Part shown: positions 35,482-44,742 of the stretch, one piece after another | Numbering within the stretch: the first letter of the stretch is position 1 | Layout of the letters: each line of letters begins with the position of its first letter | Origin: JBBQZU01 sp038207425 | GTDB lineage: Bacteria > Bacteroidota > Bacteroidia > Flavobacteriales_D > Cryomorphaceae | Direction of reading: 5' to 3' | Length of the DNA stretch: 64,000 nt | Assembly: GCA_038207425.1 (NCBI GenBank) | Contig: JBBQZU010000002.1 | Location: 1-64,000, forward strand | Notes under the pieces: model-generated | Told to the model about the DNA's origin: nothing | The model's database searches: none | Seen by the model: the letters and a program-made list of their open reading frames with translations, nothing else | Made by a program: the position numbers and the translations under genes

Positions 35482-38103
35482 ATGAGAAACATTTACTCTT
35501 TGCTGTTTTCCCTCTTTTTTTTGGCAACAGGCAGTTTTGCACAGCGCAACTGTGGCACTATGGACCACCTCCACCATCTTGAAGAACAAGATCCGAACCT
35601 TCGGGAAAGGATGGAAAAGATTGAAAATCACACCCGCTTTCTCATTGAGCAGAATGCAGACAATGTGATGAGAAGCAGTACAGTAATTCAAATACCAGTT
35701 GTGGTGCATGTATTGTACCGCGTAGCTTCAGAAAATATCAGCGATGCACAAATTTTAACCCAGATACAGGTACTCAATGAAGATTTCAGACGCCTGAATG
35801 CAGATGCGTCACAGACCTTAAGTCAGTTTCAGGGTGTTGCAGCTGATGCTGAGATTGAATTTTGTCTTGCGAGTATCGCTCCTAACGGAACTTCAACCAA
35901 TGGCATAACCCGAACGTCGACCACAAAAACCACTTTTGGAACAAACAACTCTGTGAAATTTAATGCACAAGGAGGTAAGGATGCCTGGACTACCAGCCAG
36001 TATCTAAACATTTGGGTATGTAATATCGGTGGAGGTATTTTGGGTTACGCACAGTTTCCTGGAGGCGCTGCATCAACTGATGGAGTGGTGTGCGACTATC
36101 GATATTTCGGAACAACAGGAACGGCTACAGCCCCATTCAATAAGGGTCGCACAGCCACACACGAAGTGGGCCACTGGCTCAATTTACGCCATATCTGGGG
36201 CGATGGAAATTGCAGTGTTGACGATTTTGTTGCCGACACTCCTGTATCAAGTTCTCCAAACTATGCCTGCCCTCTCAGCACAGTAAAGTGCAGCAGCCTC
36301 GATATGGTACAAAACTACATGGACTATACCGACGATGCGTGTATGAATATTTATACTGCGGGCCAGAAAGTAAGAATGAGAGCGCTATTTGCAGCAGGTG
36401 GCTCAAGAGCCGGTTTACTTACTTCAACTGGTTGCGGAGCCAGCCAGCCTTCTTGTAGTGATGGTATTCAAAATGGCACGGAAACAGGAGTAGACTGTGG
36501 CGGAAATTGTTCTCCATGCCAACCTGTATCTGGTTGTCTTACATATTGCACATCAAGAGGCAACAGCACTGCTGATGAGTTCATTCAGTCAGTTACCTTA
36601 GGAGGTTATACAAATTCCAGCGGCAATAATGGTGGTTATGCATCCTTCAATACATCGGCCACCTATCAGCCAGGTCAATCTTACAACTTCACACTAGTGC
36701 CAGGATGGACAGGCACCGTATATGCCGAATATTTCAGAATTTGGGCAGATTGGAACAAGGATGGTGACTTTAGTGATTCAGGTGAAATGGCTTTTACTCA
36801 AAGTGCGGCTACAACACAAACTTCTGTTACAGGTAGTTTTACGGTTCCAGCCAATGCGGTTTTAGGAAATACCACGATTCGCGTACAAATGAAATACAAT
36901 GCCGCCCCGGCAAATTGCGAAACCTTTTCCTGGGGTGAAGTAGAAGATTATTGTGTTGAAATTCTCCCTGCAGTGGCAGTGTGCAATGTACCAGTTGGAT
37001 TAAATGCAACTGCTGTAGCCGCCGCTTCCGCCACATTAAATTGGCAGGCAGTTTCAGGAGCAACTTCATATACAGTTCGTGCCCGCGAAATAGGACAAAC
37101 AACATGGTCGAGCGGGACTACTACGGCCACATCCTTAAACTATACCGGCCTCACATCGTGCACCAATTATGAATTTCAAGTAAGCACTACTTGTGGAGGC
37201 CAAAGCAGTGCTTATTCAGGATCATCTGCCTTTTCGACGATAGGCTGTGTTACGCAGATCTGCAATCAGCCAGGTTCACTAGCAGCAAGCAGTATTACTG
37301 CTTCACAAGCCTTACTGAGTTGGGGTGCAGTCACGGGGGCAGCGTCTTATAATGCACGCGCAAGGGCGTTTGGAACAACAACTTGGTCAACCGGAAATGT
37401 AATTGGCACATCAATAAATTTTACCGGATTAAGCGCCTGCACGGGGTATGAATTTCAAGTAGAAACGGTTTGCACCAATGGTTTGAGCAGCGGCTACACT
37501 GCATCCGGAAATTTCATTACTCCGGGTTGTGCGTCATGCGCCGTTCCGACAGTGGCTTATGTTGATAACATTACCACTACATCAGCAAGATTCAATTGGA
37601 GTTCAATGCCTGGTGCAACAAATTACACCCTTCGCTATAGAAGGACCGGAACTACAGCATGGACAACAACAAATTCGACTGCAACTTCGATTACCCGAAC
37701 AGGCTTGCTTTGCGGCAGCACCTATCAGTATCAAATTCGCTCGCGATGCAATAACGCCTGGACAGGATATAGCGCTACACGCAACTTCTCGACGTCAGGT
37801 TGCAATCGAGAAATGGAAGAACAAGCATTCACCGCAGTGGATGAAAAACTGGACTTTAGTCTATACCCGAATCCGGCAAGCGACATCACCTTTATAGTTT
37901 TGCCTCCAGCCAGAGATGAAGCTAATGTGACAATGCGCATTTATGATTTGAGTGGCCGAATGGTATTTTCTAAGAATATAATTGGATTCACTGACTCGGT
38001 TCCAATAGAAATTAATACTGCTGAACTTTCAGGAGGGTTTTACCTTGTGCAAGTAAGCATTGGTAATCGGGTTTCAGCCAAGCGCCTTATAATTAGCAAA
38101 TAG
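35482..38103 (+). CDS. T9SS-secreted M43 (pappalysin-like) metalloprotease with GEVED and three Fn3 domains
   Basis: An 873-aa secreted protein. Signal peptide 1-20. Peptidase M43 domain ~60-320 with the zinc motif HEVGHWLNLRH (H227, E228, H231, H237). A Cys-rich linker (~322-346) is followed by a GEVED domain (~347-493; WADWNKDGDFSD and WGEVEDYC). Three similar fibronectin-III modules lie at ~502-587, ~594-680 and ~684-773. The C-terminal ~95 residues are a type A T9SS sorting domain: FSLYPNPASD, then IYDLSGRMVFS, and GFYLVQVSIGN. It is exported by the T9SS and probably surface-attached or released. It is monocistronic with a strong terminator. Substrate unknown. Confidence 0.93.
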   Translation: MRNIYSLLFSLFFLATGSFAQRNCGTMDHLHHLEEQDPNLRERMEKIENHTRFLIEQNADNVMRSSTVIQIPVVVHVLYRVASENISDAQILTQIQVLNEDFRRLNADASQTLSQFQGVAADAEIEFCLASIAPNGTSTNGITRTSTTKTTFGTNNSVKFNAQGGKDAWTTSQYLNIWVCNIGGGILGYAQFPGGAASTDGVVCDYRYFGTTGTATAPFNKGRTATHEVGHWLNLRHIWGDGNCSVDDFVADTPVSSSPNYACPLSTVKCSSLDMVQNYMDYTDDACMNIYTAGQKVRMRALFAAGGSRAGLLTSTGCGASQPSCSDGIQNGTETGVDCGGNCSPCQPVSGCLTYCTSRGNSTADEFIQSVTLGGYTNSSGNNGGYASFNTSATYQPGQSYNFTLVPGWTGTVYAEYFRIWADWNKDGDFSDSGEMAFTQSAATTQTSVTGSFTVPANAVLGNTTIRVQMKYNAAPANCETFSWGEVEDYCVEILPAVAVCNVPVGLNATAVAAASATLNWQAVSGATSYTVRAREIGQTTWSSGTTTATSLNYTGLTSCTNYEFQVSTTCGGQSSAYSGSSAFSTIGCVTQICNQPGSLAASSITASQALLSWGAVTGAASYNARARAFGTTTWSTGNVIGTSINFTGLSACTGYEFQVETVCTNGLSSGYTASGNFITPGCASCAVPTVAYVDNITTTSARFNWSSMPGATNYTLRYRRTGTTAWTTTNSTATSITRTGLLCGSTYQYQIRSRCNNAWTGYSATRNFSTSGCNREMEEQAFTAVDEKLDFSLYPNPASDITFIVLPPARDEANVTMRIYDLSGRMVFSKNIIGFTDSVPIEINTAELSGGFYLVQVSIGNRVSAKRLIISK

Positions 38104-38124
38104 AAGCTGTTTACACGTCTGAGC

Positions 38125-38164
38125 TAACCCCGGATGGCAAAGCATCCGGGGTTAATTTTTTTGC
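38125..38164 (+). terminator. Strong intrinsic terminator after the M43 protease
   Basis: TAACCCCGGATG (38125-38136) is perfectly complementary to CATCCGGGGTTA (38143-38154) across the 6-nt loop GCAAAG, and a T-rich tract follows. A 12-bp GC-rich stem plus T-run is a textbook rho-independent terminator. Confidence 0.9.
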
Positions 38165-38305
38165 TTTTCGAAACCAATATAAATGAAGAGCTGCAAAGGA
38201 AAAGACTAAATATTTGGCCTTTTAACCACTTGTGGATAAAAAGAACAGTACACATTTGGAAATGCTCGTTCAAAAATCGCATCTTTACTATAAGAACGGA
38301 AAGCC

Positions 38306-38551
38306 ATGAAATACGACGAACTGCAAACATACTTCAACCATCATTGCCGCATCAAACTTCGATCGGGCAAAGAGGTTTTCGGAGTACTTTGGGAAGAGAT
38401 GCCCGACAGAGACAGGGCAATCTATTTTGCAAGTTATATTGAACATAAGAAGTTAATGGCTAAGCGTCGCCAATCTTCAAACGTAGCATTTAGCGATTCA
38501 TTACGTTTAGCTTCTGATGATATTTTAGGTGTAGAGGCTCTCGATACCTAA
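38306..38551 (+). CDS. Small conserved-looking protein (81 aa), function unknown
   Basis: An 81-aa protein, MKYDELQTYFNHHCRIKLRS.... The segment CRIKLRSGKEVFGVLWEE looks like an SH3/Sm-type beta strand pair (ligand-independent 'IxLxSGxxVxGVL' pattern), followed by a basic middle (KKLMAKRRQSS) and an acidic C-terminus. It stands alone between a terminator and a convergent S9 peptidase, with the stop codons overlapping by 3 bp. An RNA-binding, Sm-like role is only a suggestion. Confidence 0.65.
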   Translation: MKYDELQTYFNHHCRIKLRSGKEVFGVLWEEMPDRDRAIYFASYIEHKKLMAKRRQSSNVAFSDSLRLASDDILGVEALDT

Positions 38552-40698
38552 ATTATAGTCTGAAGCTTATCCCTCTTAGCAATTTTAAGTATAAAGGCAT
38601 ATTCGAGGGCTACTTCCTTCAGACTCTCAAATCGTCCAGAGGCTCCACCATGGCCTGTTTCCATATTCGTGCTGAGTAACAACAAGTTGTTGTCAGTTTT
38701 GAGCTCCCGCAGCTTTGCAACCCATTTTGCTGGTTCCCAATATTGCACTTGCGAATCGTGCAGTCCGGTAGTAACCAACATATTCGGATAGGCTTTTGCC
38801 TCTATGTTATCGTATGGTGAGTACGACATGATATAGTCGTAATATTGCTTTTCGTTTGGATTTCCCCATTCATCATATTCACCGGTAGTGAGCGGAATGG
38901 AAGCATCGAGCATGGTGTTAATCACATCTACAAAAGGTACCTGAGCTACAACTCCCTTCCACAATTCGGGGCGCATGTTTACTACTGCGCCCATAAGCAA
39001 GCCGCCAGCGCTGCCGCCCATTGCAAAAACATTATTGGGGTCAGCATACTTTTCGGCAATAAGATGGTCAGCACAATCAATAAAGTCAGTAAACGTGTTC
39101 TTCTTGTTCAGTAATTTGCCATCCTCATACCAGACCCTACCCATTTCTTGTCCACCCCTGATATGGGCTATGGCAAATACGAAACCCCTATCCAAGAGAC
39201 TCAATCTTGCAGAGCTAAAATACGCATCCATCGAATTTCCATAAGATCCGTAACCATAAAGCAGAAGAGGCGCCTTGCCATTTTTTTCTACATTTTTTCG
39301 GTAAACGATGGAAACAGGAACTTTTGCTCCATCACGAACGGTGATAAAAATTCGTTCTGATACATAATTCAAGGGATCGAAATTCCCTATAACTTCTTGC
39401 TGTTTCAGCAATGTCTGAGTGCGCAATTTCATGTCATAATCATAGACTGTATTTGGAGTTGTGAGCGATGTATATGTATAACGCAATACTTGGGTATCGA
39501 ATTCAACATTCGTGGTAAGACCCGCCGCATAAGCCGGGTCATTGAATGTGATATAATGCTCGTCAGCAAAGTTCTTCCAGGGCATAATTCGTATGCCATT
39601 CAGACCTGCTGCGCGTTCTTCAACAACCAAGATGTCCCTGAAAATTTCTACTCCTTCCAGAAATACATCATCGCGGTGTGCAATGACATCCGTCCAATTT
39701 TTCTTTTCGGTTTTTGTGACTGGTGTTTTTGACAATTTAAAATTCTTAGCCCCATCGTTGTTGACGAGATAAAAATCACTTCCAAAATCAGAGACGGAAT
39801 ACTCAAGGCCTTGTGTTCTTGGCTGAATTACCTGAAATAATGCCGTAGGCTTGGATGCGTCCAAATAGCGCACTTCAGATGTAGTGGTACTGTTTGAGTA
39901 AATAAATATGTACTCACCTGACTTGGAAAGCGACACGTAGCAAGAGAATGTATCGTCAGATTCTTCATATACCAGCGAATCGTCAGATTGAGGTGTGCCG
40001 AGTTTATGGCGGTATATCCGGTATGACCTCAGTGTTTGGGGATCCTGAATGGAATAAAATACCGTTTCATTATCCGCTGCCCAAACACAATTTCCGCTTG
40101 TTTCAGTGAGCTTATCAGAAAGAAGCTCACCCGAAACCAGATTCTTAAATCTCAAAGTATAAATGCGCCTGCTCAAGGTATCTTCAGCGTAAGCCAACAA
40201 AGCATTGTTCTTACTCACAGTTTGGGAACCAACTGAATAAAAGGAATATGGTTTAGCAAGCTCATTTACGTCAAGCATTATCTCCTCTATATTTTCACCG
40301 GACTTCGTACGGCAATAAAAGGGATACTCCTTACCTTCTTCAAATCTGGAAAAATAAGAATAGCCCCTCCGCGTAAAGGGTACAGACATATCGGTCTGTT
40401 TGATTCTCCCTTTTATTTCTTCAAAAAGTGACGCTCTCAAGTCCTTGACATCTGCCAAGCTGGCTTCTGTATATTCATTTTCAGCGCGGAGATAACTCAA
40501 TACGTCTTCGTCCTCACGCCCACGTAGCCAAAAATAATTATCAGTTCTTGCATATCCATGTTCTGTAAAATTTACAGGTCGCTTTTCGGCCATAGGTGGT
40601 TGTATTATTGCTGATTTAGAATTATCCAGTGCATCATTGCATGACAGTATCAAACCGAAGGCTGACAAAGAGAGTAAATGAATGAGAAGCTGGCGCAT
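38548..40698 (-). CDS. S9A prolyl oligopeptidase/oligopeptidase B-type lipoprotein
   Basis: A 716-aa serine peptidase. The N-terminus is a lipoprotein signal (GLILSC). Residues ~35-410 form the seven-bladed propeller that gates the active site. The alpha/beta-hydrolase domain holds the nucleophile in GGSAGG (S563), the Asp in GLHDSQVQYWEP and the His in TGHGGASGRF. GSYGNSMDA and ANIRGG-like AHIRGGQEMG segments favour the PtrB (oligopeptidase B) subgroup, which prefers basic residues. The lipobox suggests a periplasmic location, unlike classical PtrB. Confidence 0.92.
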   Translation of the reverse strand: MRQLLIHLLSLSAFGLILSCNDALDNSKSAIIQPPMAEKRPVNFTEHGYARTDNYFWLRGREDEDVLSYLRAENEYTEASLADVKDLRASLFEEIKGRIKQTDMSVPFTRRGYSYFSRFEEGKEYPFYCRTKSGENIEEIMLDVNELAKPYSFYSVGSQTVSKNNALLAYAEDTLSRRIYTLRFKNLVSGELLSDKLTETSGNCVWAADNETVFYSIQDPQTLRSYRIYRHKLGTPQSDDSLVYEESDDTFSCYVSLSKSGEYIFIYSNSTTTSEVRYLDASKPTALFQVIQPRTQGLEYSVSDFGSDFYLVNNDGAKNFKLSKTPVTKTEKKNWTDVIAHRDDVFLEGVEIFRDILVVEERAAGLNGIRIMPWKNFADEHYITFNDPAYAAGLTTNVEFDTQVLRYTYTSLTTPNTVYDYDMKLRTQTLLKQQEVIGNFDPLNYVSERIFITVRDGAKVPVSIVYRKNVEKNGKAPLLLYGYGSYGNSMDAYFSSARLSLLDRGFVFAIAHIRGGQEMGRVWYEDGKLLNKKNTFTDFIDCADHLIAEKYADPNNVFAMGGSAGGLLMGAVVNMRPELWKGVVAQVPFVDVINTMLDASIPLTTGEYDEWGNPNEKQYYDYIMSYSPYDNIEAKAYPNMLVTTGLHDSQVQYWEPAKWVAKLRELKTDNNLLLLSTNMETGHGGASGRFESLKEVALEYAFILKIAKRDKLQTII

Positions 40699-40743
40699 AT
40701 GGTCTATTTTAAAGTGGCGAAATGTACTAAAAGCTAAGCGTAT

Positions 40744-41469
40744 TCAGGGCGCAAATACTTCTGTAAGTACATCAAGCGACTTTATATGGCCTAAACTCTC
40801 CACGTGAAGTTTATAATAATCTACAATATGTGCCAAAAGAATCCGGCGGTGCGAATTGACAATTTGTACGCTATCGATCCCGTAATCAGAAGTGCTGATT
40901 TCATAAAAGAATTTTGAATCTAACTGGTTCATGCTATGTACAGACTGATTGCCTGCGGGGACGTAATACCCGCTGAAAAGATCAAAGCAACAATCACCGG
41001 AGCTCCACTTTCCTGAAGGATAAAATCCAAAGAATCTTGTAAGTTTAAGGAGAAAGATCAGATGAAAATTCGGGTTAAACGGTTGCGAAAAAAATATTTC
41101 AAGTGATTGATCTATGAAAGTGAAAAGTTCGTCATCAGGGCTTTCTTCGCGAAGGGTTTTACCTAACATTTCCGACAAAAAGAATGCTACAGTTGTTTTT
41201 GCAGGATCATCAAAACTGATAGTGGCTTCTGGATTGATAGATATTGTTGAGATTTTTTGAACTTCCGACTTTATCCGATAATCATAACTTATTTCGACTC
41301 TTGAAAGTGGTTGGATCGTTGATAACCTGACAGTGCTGTTTCTTCCTCTAGCTCTCCTTAATATGAAAGGAACCATTCCATGCTGACGGGTGTAAATATT
41401 GACAATAAATGAATTACCGGCATATTGAACTTTTCGAAGTACAATTCCATGAGTAGAAATACCTGTCAC
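40744..41469 (-). CDS. recO: DNA repair protein RecO
   Basis: A 241-aa RecO: an OB-fold N-terminus (THGIVLRKVQYAGNSFIVNIYTRQHGMVPFILR) followed by a helical domain and the conserved Cys-containing GDCCFDLFSGYYV region (~155-170). RecO helps RecR load RecA on SSB-coated DNA. The frame extends upstream to TTG 41496, but GTG 41469 overlaps the porZ stop by 4 bp (GTGA) and is the likelier start. The recO-porZ pair is frequent in Bacteroidota. Confidence 0.9.
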   Translation of the reverse strand: MTGISTHGIVLRKVQYAGNSFIVNIYTRQHGMVPFILRRARGRNSTVRLSTIQPLSRVEISYDYRIKSEVQKISTISINPEATISFDDPAKTTVAFFLSEMLGKTLREESPDDELFTFIDQSLEIFFSQPFNPNFHLIFLLKLTRFFGFYPSGKWSSGDCCFDLFSGYYVPAGNQSVHSMNQLDSKFFYEISTSDYGIDSVQIVNSHRRILLAHIVDYYKLHVESLGHIKSLDVLTEVFAP

Positions 41470-43808
41470 TTCACAACCAGTATTTTGGTTACACAAGTTG
41501 AGCTGCCATCTGCGTTGGTTGAAAGGGCAAAATATACCCCAGTGTTAACCCTTTCATTGTTTAGGTTTTTACCATCCCAGACTGCTTTACCACCATTCGA
41601 AATAGTGGAAAATACAAGATTTCCACGGGTATCGGTTATTCGCACCTGTGCGTCGCGTTGCAAGCCTTCTATAGAAATGGGTCCCTGATAATTTTCACGA
41701 ACTGGATTAGGATACACATTACTGCATTCATTTTGAGCAACTCCAGCCACTGCGTCACCTTGATAGGAGATCAAACCTTGTTCGGTGGCAATGAATACTT
41801 CACCTGTTTTAGAGTTTACCTTTATATCACGTACTTCGTTGCTTAGAAGTGGGCTATTGTCTGTGGTAAAACGAAGTAGCTCTTCTGTACCATCGGCTGA
41901 CATAAGAAAAACACCAGATCCAAAAGTACCTACCCATTTGCGGTTAGCGCCATCAACGGCTATCGTGCTTACCGATTGGCCTTCAAACAAGTATTGAAAT
42001 ATACCATCTTGCTCAACCAGTATTTGCCTGGCATCACTGGCATTATTACCGTTGAAAATATCGAAAGGTGAAAAGAACACTGCAATACCATCTCCAGTTC
42101 CCACCCAAATTTGACCATCAAGGTCTTCCACGAGCGCATATACATCATTGGTCGGCAAACCGCCCGAACCCTGTTGGGCATTCAGAATTTTCAATTGCTG
42201 CTCGTCTCCCTGCTCCCCTCCTCCAGTTTCGTGAAAAACCACTATCCCACTTCCATTTCTAATCATCCATTTATGCCCTTCACGGTTTATAGTTAAATGC
42301 ACCAAAGGGCTTAATGTACCAACAGCATTATCCAAATTATAACCAACCCAGCTTCCATCCGTTTTGCGCATAGAAAGTGGCATAGAACTATAACCATTCA
42401 TTACCCAAAGGTTATCGCTTCTATCTTTGAGCATACCGGTTACTGCAATGTACGGTTCACCATCTCCCCGCACAAATTCCACCCTTTCGCGAAGTGTACT
42501 GTTATCATCTGAAAAATAGTTCAATAGCTCATTGTCCTGAATTTCCAGCAACCCACTAAACCAGGAACCGATATAAGTTCGCCCAGGAATTTTAGGGTCA
42601 GGGTATACGTATGGTATGTCTACAAATAGTTTTTGTTCGATAATTGGGAAGCTTGACCTGGTGAAATTTTTCCATTTACCATCAATATAACCATAGAATC
42701 CCTCCCAAAGAAAAGAGTTATTCCATTGGCCGGGTCGGGCAGGTGCACCTGACGCTACCCAAAGCTCGTCGCGGCCCACAGTTACCATAAAGCAATTGCT
42801 CGATGCCGGGCCATCTGCTGCTATAAATTCAAAATTATCAGGAGATGTCATCGCAACCAGTCCCTTATTTCTATCAGCCAGATTAAGGCTGCCAAATTGA
42901 TCGGCAGTTGCCCGTGCAATATCAGGTTGTACACTGCCATATGAAGTATATGATACCAGCGCAGTCAATCCATCAGGCCCTTTTAATTCGACAAAACCAG
43001 GCGTGGTTATTACAATTCCGCCCGGAGTATTACGAATGGAATTAATAGCAGACGAATTTAGAATGTTTATCCAGCCGGTTCCATGTGTTCTTGTGTACAA
43101 TCCGGGAGTCGGGGCTGAAGGAGCATTGGCATAGAGCCTTTCGCCAATCGATGCACAATTGGCTACATTATCAAAAAGTGAAGGAAAGGAAAGATCGGGC
43201 TGCCAATTATTGAAAATAGACAAATCAGAGCTAAGGCTTCCAGAATAAAGCCCTTGAGCAGTTGCTGCAAAAAGGGTGTCGTTATACAATGTCGTTTCAT
43301 TCACAGAAAGGTTTCCACTGCCAACTATTCCATAGGTGTCCTTAATTTCAAGACGTTCAACATCAAACTTTAATATTCCAATTCCTGTTGATATGTATGC
43401 GAAATCACCACTAAAAGTAGCGTGTTTTATGGCCTTCGCACCAACTATGGTGCTGTTGCGCACGTCCGGAAAGTTTTGAATTGATTTATTCCTGAGCACA
43501 TCAATATTTCCATTTTGGTAACCTATAAGAAGCATATTCTTTTCAGGATAAGCTCTGATCATGGAAATTCCAATATCAGAAAGACCGTTGATTTTATTGA
43601 GTTTTTCGATACTATTGTCTGTAGTGCTGTAAGTAAAAATACCGTTTGCTGAGGCAAGATAAATGATATCATTCAATTGATCTACATCAATACTTCTGGT
43701 ATAGTTAAGATAGTCGCGCCATGCGCCAATAGCCGACTGTGACCGCAGTTTTCCGAAAGTACCTGTGATTAAAAATGAGATGAATAATACCGTAATTCTC
43801 AAAATCAT
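41466..43808 (-). CDS. porZ: PorZ-like T9SS beta-propeller protein
   Basis: A 780-aa exported protein. Signal peptide 1-25 (MILRITVLFISFLITGTFGK...). Two regions of propeller repeats (two-component-regulator-type blades such as INGLSDIGISMIRAY, DLDGQIWVGTGDGIAVF, GANRKWVGTFGSGVFLM) fill ~30-690. The C-terminal ~85 residues are a T9SS sorting-type domain (NVYPNPVREN ... VNTGVYFALSTN). The opening IGAWRDYLNYTRSIDV matches PorZ, a surface protein of the PorU/V/Q/Z attachment complex. ATG 43808 is chosen since it starts the signal peptide; an upstream frame to 43910 lacks homology. Overlaps recO by 4 bp. Confidence 0.88.
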   Translation of the reverse strand: MILRITVLFISFLITGTFGKLRSQSAIGAWRDYLNYTRSIDVDQLNDIIYLASANGIFTYSTTDNSIEKLNKINGLSDIGISMIRAYPEKNMLLIGYQNGNIDVLRNKSIQNFPDVRNSTIVGAKAIKHATFSGDFAYISTGIGILKFDVERLEIKDTYGIVGSGNLSVNETTLYNDTLFAATAQGLYSGSLSSDLSIFNNWQPDLSFPSLFDNVANCASIGERLYANAPSAPTPGLYTRTHGTGWINILNSSAINSIRNTPGGIVITTPGFVELKGPDGLTALVSYTSYGSVQPDIARATADQFGSLNLADRNKGLVAMTSPDNFEFIAADGPASSNCFMVTVGRDELWVASGAPARPGQWNNSFLWEGFYGYIDGKWKNFTRSSFPIIEQKLFVDIPYVYPDPKIPGRTYIGSWFSGLLEIQDNELLNYFSDDNSTLRERVEFVRGDGEPYIAVTGMLKDRSDNLWVMNGYSSMPLSMRKTDGSWVGYNLDNAVGTLSPLVHLTINREGHKWMIRNGSGIVVFHETGGGEQGDEQQLKILNAQQGSGGLPTNDVYALVEDLDGQIWVGTGDGIAVFFSPFDIFNGNNASDARQILVEQDGIFQYLFEGQSVSTIAVDGANRKWVGTFGSGVFLMSADGTEELLRFTTDNSPLLSNEVRDIKVNSKTGEVFIATEQGLISYQGDAVAGVAQNECSNVYPNPVRENYQGPISIEGLQRDAQVRITDTRGNLVFSTISNGGKAVWDGKNLNNERVNTGVYFALSTNADGSSTCVTKILVVK

Positions 43809-43947
43809 AATGCTGAACTCGCTATAATGTGGCAGTAGCTTAACGCAAAATAAGGCTAAATCATATAACTTCAATCTCTTTAATCGCCGAATGATTCTAA
43901 CCGGTATCAAAAATAGAGATTAGTTCTTCCAAAAGAGATAAAGCAAT

Positions 43948-43955
43948 TACCTTTG
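43948..43955 (+). promoter_or_regulatory. Candidate -7 element for tRNA-Arg
   Basis: TACCTTTG fits TAnnTTTG exactly and ends 11 bp before the mature tRNA 5' end, which is the spacing expected for a short 5' leader. Confidence 0.65.
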
Positions 43956-43966
43956 CATCTCAAAAT

Positions 43967-44040
43967 GGCTCGGTAGTTCAATTGGATAGAATATCAGATT
44001 TCGGCTCTGAGGGTTAGGGGTTCGAGTCCCTTCCGGGTCA
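43967..44040 (+). tRNA. tRNA-Arg(TCG)
   Basis: A full cloverleaf: acceptor GGCTCGG (43967-43973) with CCGGGTC (44033-44039) and discriminator A; D stem GTTC/GAAT; anticodon stem TCAGA/TCTGA around loop TTTCGGC, anticodon TCG at 44001-44003 (reads CGA); T arm AGGGG-TTCGAGT-CCCTT. The 3' CCA is not encoded. A terminator follows directly. Confidence 0.93.
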
Positions 44041-44053
44041 CAATTCAATAATT

Positions 44054-44080
44054 AACCTCCTGGAATACAGGGGGTTTTTT
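44054..44080 (+). terminator. Intrinsic terminator after tRNA-Arg
   Basis: AACCTCCTG (44054-44062) pairs with CAGGGGGTT (44068-44076) with one G-T wobble across the loop GAATA, followed by a T-run to 44080. Confidence 0.75.
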
Positions 44081-44215
44081 ATTGCCTGCCACACCCGTTC
44101 CTATTGACGAGAGATTGGTTCATTTATGGCTGTTTCTTAGTTTGCGCCTTTGCTTATCCAACCAATCGCTGATTCATTTTCCTCTTCAGAAAAAGCAAAT
44201 GCAACAATACGGAAC

Positions 44216-44248
44216 TAAAAAGCCGCAGCTCATAAGAACTGCGGCTTT
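44216..44248 (-). terminator. Intrinsic terminator after tRNA-Cys
   Basis: AAAGCCGCAG (44219-44228) and CTGCGGCTTT (44239-44248) form a perfect 10-bp stem with a 10-nt loop. Read on the minus strand, a T-run follows the stem, six bases downstream of the tRNA-Cys 3' end. It fits the minus orientation of that tRNA. Confidence 0.75.
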
Positions 44249-44253
44249 CCTTG

Positions 44254-44324
44254 AGGTCTCGAGCGGATTCGAACCGCTGTACGAGGTTTTGCAGACCTCT
44301 GCCTAGCCACTCGGCCACGAGACC
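44254..44324 (-). tRNA. tRNA-Cys(GCA)
   Basis: On the minus strand: acceptor GGTCTCG with CGAGACC, anticodon stem GAGGT/ACCTC around loop CTGCAAA (anticodon GCA), T arm CAGCGG-type stem with TTCGAAT loop, and discriminator T, the U73 that is a Cys identity element. 71 nt. The 3' CCA is not encoded. Confidence 0.93.
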
Positions 44325-44391
44325 CTTTGTTAAAGGAACGCAAATATAGTAAATTCATCTAGTTGCGCCATGGCACTTTTATAAATCAAAA

Positions 44392-44742
44392 TCAGGCTTG
44401 CAAAAACACGGCAACTTCTTTTACATCGCCGTTGATTGGAGGCGATAACTTGCGCACCCTCACTCCTGCAGTTGCGATTCTACGGTCTGATTCCTTAATA
44501 CGTTTCAATATTCTTTGGGCTACATGTTCAATCAGCTTTGACCTAACGGCCATCTCCTCTTTTACTATTTGATTAAGAAGTACATAATCAATAGTTGCGG
44601 GCAGTTCGTCAGTTACAACTGATTCCATAACATCGGCATCCACAAAGACACTTACCACATAATTGCCCCCTATGAGCGCCTCTTCACGCAAGCATCCATG
44701 ATAAGCATATAGTCTGATATCATTTACCTCTATTCGCAACAT
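44392..44742 (-). CDS. folB: Dihydroneopterin aldolase
   Basis: A 116-aa FolB-family protein of the tetrahydrobiopterin-fold group: LYAYHGCLREEALIGGNYVV near the N-terminus (with the conserved glutamates) and VRVRKLSPPINGDVKEVAVFL at the C-terminus (the lysine-proline motif K.P..). It cleaves 7,8-dihydroneopterin to hydroxymethyl-dihydropterin in folate synthesis. Its start overlaps the gltX stop by one base. Confidence 0.93.
   Translation of the reverse strand: MLRIEVNDIRLYAYHGCLREEALIGGNYVVSVFVDADVMESVVTDELPATIDYVLLNQIVKEEMAVRSKLIEHVAQRILKRIKESDRRIATAGVRVRKLSPPINGDVKEVAVFLQA

Noticed and set aside
40796..40811. CACGTG-centred sequence inside recO resembling parS
   Set aside because: Only the CACGTG core and a few flanking bases match the 16-mer; about ten of sixteen positions, well below the two sites after mnmG.
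43809..43910. N-terminal extension of porZ
   Set aside because: The first 34 codons precede the signal peptide and look like leader sequence; ATG 43808 gives a clean signal peptide.
44082..44306. Plus-strand 74-codon frame between the tRNAs
   Set aside because: Its end lies inside the tRNA-Cys gene and the rest has no homology-like features.
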